Below are positions 1 through 5,782 of a stretch of 9,078 nucleotides of DNA, piece by piece. The translations under genes and the position numbers were made by a program. This stretch comes from Thermoplasmata archaeon (GTDB taxonomy: Archaea > Thermoplasmatota > Thermoplasmata > Thermoplasmatales > Thermoplasmataceae), in NCBI GenBank assembly GCA_021806345.1, contig JAJZXP010000306.1, forward strand, positions 1-9,078, read 5' to 3'. The notes beneath the pieces are model-generated. The model saw nothing but the letters and a program-made list of their open reading frames with translations. It had not been told where the DNA came from and did no database searches. Each line of letters starts with the position of its first letter. Position 1 is the first letter of the stretch.

Positions 1-1
1 G

Positions 2-352
2 TTTTATTGGTATTTAAACTACAAAGCCGGTTTAGGCGGCGTTGACGATAAAGGTAACATTATTGGTCTAAAAGAACAATACGAAAAGGCTAAAACAAAG
101 ATAGAGAATTGGGTGGGAGATTTCTGTACACCAAGACCCTCCTTCTCAGTTGAGCTTGTTAGGTCTCAGGATAAAGAGATCGCCGTAGTAACTGTAAATG
201 AGGGAGACGTAACCTCAAAGCCATTCGCATTGAATGGAAACAAATTCTTTATACGTGCAAATTCAACAGATAGGCAGATGGATAGGGTAGAGATCGAGAA
301 GATATTTAGTCAAAAGTATAGCGGCCAGGGCATCAATCTACCACGATTCTGA
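2..352 (+). CDS. AlbA_2 (Schlafen-type) domain protein, C-terminal fragment (5' end outside window)
   Basis: The frame is open from base 2 to the TGA at 350-352, giving 116 residues of a gene that starts upstream. The stretch GVDDKGNIIGL, followed by a lysine-rich helix, a strand-rich part and the ending NKFFIRANSTDRQMDRVEIE, matches the usual pattern of AlbA_2 (divergent AAA_4/Schlafen) domains, where a GVDD-turn-GL motif is followed by a P-x(n)-YIR-x-G/N-S-T segment. Such domains are nucleic-acid binding and in Schlafen proteins are linked to RNA cleavage; in prokaryotes they occur in regulators and defence genes. The first ~13 residues fit the family less well than the rest, lacking the usual N-x-x-GG-x-L-x-I-GV approach, so the upstream part may be diverged or rearranged. 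The protein ends about 50 residues after the FIR motif, so no helix-turn-helix tail is present. A GTG at 113 lies inside this frame and is not a convincing start. Function within the island is unknown. Confidence 0.7.
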   Translation, partial: FYWYLNYKAGLGGVDDKGNIIGLKEQYEKAKTKIENWVGDFCTPRPSFSVELVRSQDKEIAVVTVNEGDVTSKPFALNGNKFFIRANSTDRQMDRVEIEKIFSQKYSGQGINLPRF

Positions 353-360
353 AGAGACAG

Positions 361-482
361 GCTTATATTTCTTTACTGTGCAATATTAATTACAAAATGC
401 GTTTATGGCAACGCTATACAAATAGCCGACTATCTCTGGGTGGGAATAGCAAAACAAGAAGTTGTTTGTTAGCTGTTGCTAT
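361..482 (+). repeat. Leader repeat, copy A, upstream of the 1037-aa methyltransferase
   Basis: This is one of two copies of an element that precedes both methyltransferase genes; copy B is at 3804-3919. The core, 405-482 (78 nt), aligns with 3841-3919 (79 nt) with three C/T differences and one 1-nt gap; 435-482 is identical to 3872-3919. Outside the core, gcttatattt and a tacaaaa...tgcgtt stretch are also shared. The core ends fold back: 405-412 (AUGGCAAC) pairs with 475-482 (GUUGCUAU, one G-U), 413-416 with 470-473, and 418-425 with 462-469 with two G-U pairs. The unpaired loop contains CUGGGUGGGAAUAGCAAAAC. The element ends 16 nt before the ATG. The repeat is certain; its role as a leader RNA is inferred from position and foldability. 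A palindromic MITE-like element is the main alternative. Confidence 0.93.
362..370 (+). promoter_or_regulatory. Putative TATA box for the methyltransferase gene at 499
   Basis: CTTATATTT fits the archaeal box A pattern (YTTAWA) and follows a purine-rich stretch (gaagagacagg) that could act as BRE. A start site about 25 bases downstream (~390) would precede the hairpin element at 405-482, leaving a leader of roughly 105 nt. The same ten bases, gcttatattt, occur at 3804-3813 upstream of the second copy of the element. Assignment is by pattern and spacing only. Confidence 0.45.
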
Positions 483-489
483 ATAAAAA

Positions 490-495
490 GGGGAT
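490..495 (+). promoter_or_regulatory. Ribosome binding site of the 499 gene
   Basis: GGGGAT lies 3 nt before the ATG at 499 and differs by one base from the archaeal anti-16S match GGTGAT. It supports this ATG as the start and lies just outside the 3' arm of the hairpin in the leader repeat. Confidence 0.55.
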
Positions 496-498
496 AAA

Positions 499-3400
499 AT
501 GACCTATGATTTCTTAAAACGTGCTGATTCTGCCATAGAAAAAAGCATTAATAAACCAGAAGAACAATTAAAGATAGAATTTGAATCTGAATTAAAGAAT
601 TATTTTAATTATTTAGAACTTGATATTGAAGGACAATATGAGCAACACCCAGGTAATAATCTTAGGATAATAAGCAAAAAAAGGCAAGATGCGACATACG
701 GCAAAGTCGTTATAGAATACGAAGCAGTAGGTAGATTACTAACTAAGGCAGGAAAGAAACATGCACTCGACCAACTGAAAGTTGACTATTTATCAAAGTA
801 TTCAGAAGACGAGAGAAGAGATATGGTAGGGATAGCTTTTGATGGAAGAAAGATAATATTCGTTAGATGGGTAAACGGACAATATCATGAAGATGAACGA
901 GATTATAGCGAACATAACCTAGAAGTTATGGTTAATTACATAAAGGGATTATTTAGGACTTCATTAAAAGAACTACCTAATAAATTTGGCTTTCATAGAA
1001 CAATTACTCGTAATACCATAAATGTACTGTACGATAAATCATTTTCTAACAACAAAAGAGTTAAGATGCTTTTTAATGAATGGAATTTGAGATATAGTTC
1101 AATATATGGTAATGCCTTTAATCAAGACAAAATCAAAAGTCACCTCAAGGAAATTCAAAAGGAAATAGGAATTAAGAATCTTGAAGGCAATAGGCTTGTA
1201 TTTGTCCTGCACACATTTTATGCCATGATTGTTAAGGTTATAGCTTCTGAAGTAGCCCAGACTTTCTTCAACGGGCAATCCAAATCTAACATAAAAGCTC
1301 TTATAGACGGAAATCTGAAGGACTTATTAAAAGAGATAGAAGAAGGTAAGTTCTTTACAGATGTTGGTATTGAGAATTTTATTGAAGGGACGTTTCTATC
1401 ATGGTACATTGACGCGTGGGAAAACGACATAGAGAAAACATTGATAGATGTGATAAAGGAATTAGATTCATTTGATTTCTCAGAGTTCACTACAAGGCCA
1501 GAACAGGTAGTAGATTATCTTAAACTTTTCTACGAAGGAGTTTTTCCAAAAGAACTAAGGCATGATTTGGGTGAATTTTATACTCCAGATTGGTTAGCTA
1601 ATTATATAGTGACTGAGACAAACTTTGATGGAGACGTTAGTCAGAGATTACTTGACCCTGCCTGTGGTTCTGGAACTTTCCTTATATCTATTCTAAACAA
1701 GATATATAACAAATATGAAAAAATTCAGAAAAAAGACGAGCTGTTAAAGAAGATTACAAGAAATGTAGTTGGATTTGACATAAATCCAGTAGCAGTTTTA
1801 ACAGCCAGAACTAACTATCTAATTTCTCTTTCGAGATTTAATTTTCAAAAGACAGTTATTACAATACCAGTCTATTTAACAGATTCGATTGTCTTACCCG
1901 AAGTCGAGAAGCAAGATGTATTAAATAGAAAAAGCCATTTATATCAAATAAAGACTACAAAAGGTATTTTTAAGATACCTAGAGATATAAAGCCCATGAT
2001 AATACAAATTATGCAATCTCTAAAAGAGAGTATAGAAAATAACCAAGATGTGGGGGATGTGGGATTAGAATTAAAAAAGAGATTCAATCTGGATGAAAAT
2101 ATAATTCATCATCTGATTGAGTTATATGAAAAAATATACAAGTTAAACAAACAGAATGAAAATAGAATATGGTTTGACATAATAATTAATCAGTTTGCGA
2201 CACTTTTTCAAGAAAAATTCGATTTTGTTATAGGAAATCCACCTTGGGTAAATTGGGAATTCCTGTCTGATGAATATCAAAACAATCTGATAAAACTCAA
2301 TGACCAATATGGACTTTATCTGACAAAGGGGTTGGAGTCAAGATTGGGTAAGATTCGTAGGGACATCTCTGCAATATTTTTTTACGTTTGTGCTGATGTA
2401 TATCTAAAAGAAAATGGGATTATTGCTTTTCTAATAAAACCAATGTATCAGATGCCATCTGGTGTTGGCTTTAGAAATTTTAATAGAATAATGAATGTAT
2501 ATTCTGAAAATAGAAAACCAACTAAACTTACTGTCCCTATAAAGATTTCTTTAGTTGAAAATTTAACAGAAGAAAATCCTTTTGAAATAAATAATGAGGT
2601 TTCACTTATTTTTGGCACTAAAGGGCTAGAAACAAAATACCCGATAACTTATGAAAAATGGACAGGTAAGAGAACACATGAGTTAGAGAAGTATAAAGCT
2701 GAACCCTCAGATGAAAATAGTCTACTCTCTACATGGATTATATATAAAGGCAAGAAACCTGAAAAGGTCTTAGGAGAGTTCAACTATCCTGTAAGGACAG
2801 GTGTATATTTTGGACTTAAATCTGCACTTTTCGATTTGGAGATTATTATGGATAAAGGAAATCTTGCTCAAATCAAGAATTTTGAGGGTAAAATAAAAGA
2901 TATAGAAAAGGATAGATTATATCCTCTAATTAAATCTAGACATTTAGATAAGTGGAAGATAGGCAGTATAGATGGGGAAAAATATACATACTGTATATTA
3001 CCCCAAGATAGATTAGGAGAAAATAATGAGCAACAAATGAAGACTAACTATCCGAAGACTTACGAATGGCTCAGAGATTTTAGAAGTAGTTTCCTTAAAC
3101 GAAAATCAAAGATGTTTACAAAAGAACCATTTTACTCTATCTTTGGTCTTGGTGACTGGAAGTCTCCATACAAAGTTGTCTGGAACAGTATGGGCAAAGA
3201 CCCGTCTTTTGTTGTAATATCATATGCTAACGATAAAACATTGGGTAAAAGACTTATCTTACCAGAACATGTCTTACAGTTTATTCCTTTGACTAACAAA
3301 CAAGAAGCATATTATGTATGTGCTATACTAAATTCCTCTACTATTAATCAAGTCATTAAGACTATATCATCAGGTAGTAAATCTGGCTTAACTAAAAACA

Positions 3401-3612
3401 TTATAGAAAAAATAAGGTTAGATAAATTCAATCCTAAAATAAAGGGACATAAAAGATTAGTTATTTTGTCCAAAACCGCACATAACTTAGCGAAGAATAA
3501 TAAAGAGGATAAGCTAAAAGAAATAGAGAATGAGATTGATAGCACTGTAAAAAAGTTATATAAAAAAGAGCAAGTTAAAAAGAGACCAAACGGAAATGGG
3601 AAACTTGCATAG
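499..3612 (+). CDS. Eco57I/type IIG-like N6-adenine DNA methyltransferase with nuclease-like N-terminus
   Basis: The 1037-residue protein should transfer a methyl group from S-adenosylmethionine to adenine N6 in a specific DNA site. The gamma-class motif order is visible: GEFYTP (358-363), motif I DPACGSGTF (386-394), motif II GFDINP (425-430) and catalytic motif IV NPPW (580-583). The gap of about 190 residues between motifs I and IV is long and includes an insertion around 470-570. Residues ~640-990 form a TaqI/Eco57I-like target-recognition region, including a YPLIKSRHLDKW segment (808-819). Residues ~20-125 resemble a PD-(D/E)XK nuclease core: D64 in RQDATYG, then VIEYE (71-75). The usual ExK lysine is E75, so cleavage activity is uncertain. 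Residues 1000-1037 are lysine-rich. It stands alone rather than overlapping the type III genes, but carries the same leader element. Alternatives are a modification-only enzyme or a PglX-like methylase; no BREX partners are present. Confidence 0.88.
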   Translation: MTYDFLKRADSAIEKSINKPEEQLKIEFESELKNYFNYLELDIEGQYEQHPGNNLRIISKKRQDATYGKVVIEYEAVGRLLTKAGKKHALDQLKVDYLSKYSEDERRDMVGIAFDGRKIIFVRWVNGQYHEDERDYSEHNLEVMVNYIKGLFRTSLKELPNKFGFHRTITRNTINVLYDKSFSNNKRVKMLFNEWNLRYSSIYGNAFNQDKIKSHLKEIQKEIGIKNLEGNRLVFVLHTFYAMIVKVIASEVAQTFFNGQSKSNIKALIDGNLKDLLKEIEEGKFFTDVGIENFIEGTFLSWYIDAWENDIEKTLIDVIKELDSFDFSEFTTRPEQVVDYLKLFYEGVFPKELRHDLGEFYTPDWLANYIVTETNFDGDVSQRLLDPACGSGTFLISILNKIYNKYEKIQKKDELLKKITRNVVGFDINPVAVLTARTNYLISLSRFNFQKTVITIPVYLTDSIVLPEVEKQDVLNRKSHLYQIKTTKGIFKIPRDIKPMIIQIMQSLKESIENNQDVGDVGLELKKRFNLDENIIHHLIELYEKIYKLNKQNENRIWFDIIINQFATLFQEKFDFVIGNPPWVNWEFLSDEYQNNLIKLNDQYGLYLTKGLESRLGKIRRDISAIFFYVCADVYLKENGIIAFLIKPMYQMPSGVGFRNFNRIMNVYSENRKPTKLTVPIKISLVENLTEENPFEINNEVSLIFGTKGLETKYPITYEKWTGKRTHELEKYKAEPSDENSLLSTWIIYKGKKPEKVLGEFNYPVRTGVYFGLKSALFDLEIIMDKGNLAQIKNFEGKIKDIEKDRLYPLIKSRHLDKWKIGSIDGEKYTYCILPQDRLGENNEQQMKTNYPKTYEWLRDFRSSFLKRKSKMFTKEPFYSIFGLGDWKSPYKVVWNSMGKDPSFVVISYANDKTLGKRLILPEHVLQFIPLTNKQEAYYVCAILNSSTINQVIKTISSGSKSGLTKNIIEKIRLDKFNPKIKGHKRLVILSKTAHNLAKNNKEDKLKEIENEIDSTVKKLYKKEQVKKRPNGNGKLA

Positions 3613-3617
3613 GAGTA

Positions 3618-3700
3618 TCTGACTTTAGTAGCAAAACTCCCAAAGAGGGCTTTGTTGATTAAGTCTGACTTTATCAACAATTTAAATACTTTATCAACAA
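3618..3700 (+). repeat. Palindrome and short direct repeats between the two methyltransferase genes
   Basis: A 29-bp palindrome spans 3652-3680: two 14-base arms (TTGTTGATTAAGTC and GACTTTATCAACAA) around one base, with one mismatch. The motif ACTTTATCAACAA occurs at 3668-3680 and again exactly at 3688-3700, with a 20-bp period. A weaker relative, TCTGACTTTAGTAGCAA, lies at 3618-3634; compare TCTGACTTTATCAACAA at 3664-3680, 13 of 17 identical. The palindrome begins 40 bases after the stop of the methyltransferase gene and is not followed by a T-run, so it is not a classical intrinsic terminator. It could be an operator array, a processing hairpin, or a remnant of a mobile element. The rest of 3701-3796 shows no convincing gene or site. 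Confidence 0.85.
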
Positions 3701-3796
3701 ATATATACATATGAAGATCAGTAAAGTAGAAGGTGGCAGGCTTGGGAAATCTATTTATTGGTGGCTGGTGGTCTGATGATTAAGGTTATAGAAAAG

Positions 3797-3803
3797 TATA
3801 TAA
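3797..3803 (+). promoter_or_regulatory. Putative BRE/TATA promoter of the mod-res operon
   Basis: GAAAAG (3791-3796) followed by TATATAA is a good archaeal BRE/TATA match. A start about 25 bases downstream (~3825) gives a leader of ~115 nt that contains the whole hairpin element. A second TATA-like string, CTTATATTT at 3805-3813, is the one shared with copy A of the repeat. Either could be used. Confidence 0.5.
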
Positions 3804-3919
3804 GCTTATATTTACATAAAATAACTACAAAAACTGCGTTATGGCAACGCTATACAAACAAGCCGATTATTTCTGGGTGGGAATAGCAAAACAAGAAGTT
3901 GTTTGTTAGCTGTTGCTAT
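3804..3919 (+). repeat. Leader repeat, copy B, upstream of mod
   Basis: This is the second copy of the element described at 361-482. Its stem is the better of the two: 3841-3848 pairs with 3912-3919, 3849-3852 with 3907-3910, and 3854-3861 with 3899-3906, a total of 20 base pairs interrupted by single-base bulges at U3853 and U3911. The loop is 3862-3898 (37 nt). C3859 pairs with G3901; in copy A the equivalent base is U423, which still pairs with G464. The element ends 19 nt before the mod ATG, and the ribosome binding site lies just beyond it. Confidence 0.93.
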
Positions 3920-3927
3920 GCAAGATT

Positions 3928-3933
3928 GGTGAT
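3928..3933 (+). promoter_or_regulatory. Ribosome binding site of mod
   Basis: GGTGAT exactly matches the archaeal anti-Shine-Dalgarno complement and lies 5 nt before the ATG at 3939, fixing that start. Confidence 0.75.
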
Positions 3934-3938
3934 ATTAT

Positions 3939-5774
3939 ATGAAAAACGATAAAGTCTCAAAAGAATCAAAAGATTTGGTAATAGAAAACGTAGAACAGAT
4001 TAAGAAAATGTTTCCAGAGGTGGTATCAGAGGGCAAGATTAATCTGGAAAAGCTAAAGTCAATATTAGGACAGGAGTTAGACAGTAAAGAGGATTCATAC
4101 ACATTTAATTGGGCTGGAAGAAAAGATGCCTTTAGGAGCATACAGGCAACAGCAAAAGGAACGCTAGTTCCTGATGAGAAAGAGTCAATAAACTTCAAGC
4201 AGACGAAGAACATATTCATAGAAGGAGACAACCTTGAGGTCTTGAAGCTTTTGCAGAAGTCTTATTTCAATCAGGTAAAGATGATTTACATAGATCCTCC
4301 ATATAATACTGGGCATGATTTTGTTTATAAGGACAATTTCAAGAACGGAATCAAAGCATACCTTGAACAAACAGGACAACTTAATGGAGATGGAGTATTG
4401 CTTACTACCAACCCAGAGACAAGTGGCAGATTCCATTCTGATTGGATTTCAATGATGTATCCCAGACTCTTTTTAGCTAAGAATCTGATGAGAGAGGATG
4501 GAGTCATATTTGTTTCAATAGATGACCACGAAGTTCATAACCTTAAGCGTATATTAGATGAGATTTTTGGTGAAGAGAATTTTGTTGCACAGATAGTATG
4601 GCAAAATCTAGATACGATTAAAAATGATGCAAAATATTTTTCAGATAATCATGAATACATTATGGTTTATGCAAAGAATAAACCTTCTTTGATAATAAAA
4701 GGGATAAAGAAGGGCGAAAAACAGAATGGTTATTATAAAAATCTAGATAATGATAAGCGAGGGGATTATCTATTAACTCCTCTACATGCTAAAAGTGGAG
4801 GTGAAAACTCTATTTATGAATATACCTTTAAAAACGGTTATAAGTGGAAACCACCACAGGGAACTTATCCTCGTTTCTCAATCGCAACCTTAAGACAATT
4901 AGAAGCAGATAATAAGATTTATTTTGGAGGAAAGAAGAATTCTGTTCCTCAAAAAAAGACATTTTTAAAAGAAGTTTCTGACCGTATGAAATTAACTACT
5001 TTCTGGAATTATGAATTTGCAGGTAGCACACGGCAATCTAACAGCGAATTAGCAGATTTATTAGGGAAAGGTATATTTGATAATCCAAAACCAACGAAGC
5101 TTATAAAAATATTCATTGATTCGTTTACTGAAAATGGAGACATTGTTCTAGATTTTTTTGCTGGAAGTGGAACAACTGGACATGCAGTTCTTGAATCAAA
5201 TAATGGAGAAAATAGATGGTTTATTCTAGTTCAACTTCCAGAAAAGACGGATGAAGAATCTGGGGCATTTAAACAAGGATATAAAACGATTGCAGAAATA
5301 GCCAAAGAAAGAATAAGGAGAGTTATAAAGAAACTTGAGAAAGAAGAGAAAACCAAATTGAAGAAAGAAAATATTGACTTGGGTTTTAAGGTCTTCAAAC
5401 TAGAAAAATCAAACTACAAGATATGGGAGAATTATGAAGGTCAGGACATCAAAGAACTTACAAAACAATTAGACCTATTCAAAAGCCCATTGGTAAACGG
5501 ATACGATGATTATAATGTAATCTACGAATGTATCGTAAAAGAAGGTCTAAACCTTAACGCCGAAATAGAAAAGAGAGACATAAACGGAAATACGATATAC
5601 AAAGTAAGCGATGGGAATCAAAGTTTTCATATCTGCCTAGATGAAAAAATAAAGCAAGAAAATCTAAACAAACTAGACCTCAAAAAAGACGACGTGTTTA
5701 TATGTCTTGACAGTTCTCTTGATGACAGTAAAAAGGTCAATATCTCATTACAATGCAAATTAAAGACCTTGTAG
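3939..5774 (+). CDS. mod: Type III restriction-modification system methyltransferase subunit (Mod)
   Basis: Mod is the site-recognising, adenine-N6-methylating subunit of a type III system; it protects host DNA alone and is required by Res for cleavage. The 611 residues match the family's usual length. Beta-class order is clear: an N-terminal helical part, a YTFNWAGRKDAF segment (54-65), NIFIEGDNLEVL (91-102), catalytic DPPYNTG (119-125), SDWISMMYPRL (167-177), DGVIFVSIDDHE (187-198), then the recognition domain (~220-380) including HEYIMVYAKN, and finally motif I LDFFAGSGTTGHAV (404-417). The C-terminal ~130 residues are lysine-rich and strand-forming, as in other Mod proteins. The start is set by the GGTGAT site at 3928. 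The stop lies 8 nt before the preferred res start, so the two are translationally linked. The recognition region appears more AT-rich than the flanks, a common result of domain exchange in mod genes. The target sequence cannot be predicted. Confidence 0.96.
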   Translation: MKNDKVSKESKDLVIENVEQIKKMFPEVVSEGKINLEKLKSILGQELDSKEDSYTFNWAGRKDAFRSIQATAKGTLVPDEKESINFKQTKNIFIEGDNLEVLKLLQKSYFNQVKMIYIDPPYNTGHDFVYKDNFKNGIKAYLEQTGQLNGDGVLLTTNPETSGRFHSDWISMMYPRLFLAKNLMREDGVIFVSIDDHEVHNLKRILDEIFGEENFVAQIVWQNLDTIKNDAKYFSDNHEYIMVYAKNKPSLIIKGIKKGEKQNGYYKNLDNDKRGDYLLTPLHAKSGGENSIYEYTFKNGYKWKPPQGTYPRFSIATLRQLEADNKIYFGGKKNSVPQKKTFLKEVSDRMKLTTFWNYEFAGSTRQSNSELADLLGKGIFDNPKPTKLIKIFIDSFTENGDIVLDFFAGSGTTGHAVLESNNGENRWFILVQLPEKTDEESGAFKQGYKTIAEIAKERIRRVIKKLEKEEKTKLKKENIDLGFKVFKLEKSNYKIWENYEGQDIKELTKQLDLFKSPLVNGYDDYNVIYECIVKEGLNLNAEIEKRDINGNTIYKVSDGNQSFHICLDEKIKQENLNKLDLKKDDVFICLDSSLDDSKKVNISLQCKLKTL

Positions 5775-5779
5775 ATGAT
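5774..5779 (+). promoter_or_regulatory. Ribosome binding site deciding the res start
   Basis: GATGAT, one base off GGTGAT, overlaps the last base of the mod stop codon and lies 3 nt before the ATG at 5783. The alternative upstream ATG at 5753, inside mod, has no such site. The arrangement suggests ribosome re-initiation from mod to res. Confidence 0.55.
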
Positions 5780-5782
5780 ACT

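Noticed and set aside
113..352. Start of the first gene at the GTG at 113
   Set aside because: The frame is open to the window edge and the GVDDKGNIIGL motif lies upstream of 113, so the GTG is internal.
499..3612. BREX PglX
   Set aside because: Motif layout is partly similar, but no brxA, brxB, brxC, pglZ or brxL genes are present and the N-terminus is nuclease-like.
3652..3680. Intrinsic terminator of the 499 gene
   Set aside because: The hairpin is not followed by a T-run, and near-identical half-sites continue downstream, which suits a binding array better.
3348..3710. 120-codon open frame on the - strand across the end of the large methyltransferase
   Set aside because: It is antisense to a well-supported coding region, has no recognisable motif, and looks like a by-product of AT-rich codons read in reverse.
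3711..3776. 21-codon frame between the methyltransferase genes
   Set aside because: It is very short, lacks a ribosome binding site and has no recognisable product; the upstream TA-rich stretch is too close to serve as its TATA box.
405..3919. CRISPR-like or composite transposon made of the two leader repeats
   Set aside because: There are only two direct copies 3.4 kb apart, no spacer array, no transposase between them, and no clear target-site duplication.
5753..5782. Res start at the ATG at 5753
   Set aside because: It has no ribosome binding site, lies inside mod, and the family-typical N-terminus begins at the ATG at 5783, which has GATGAT in front.
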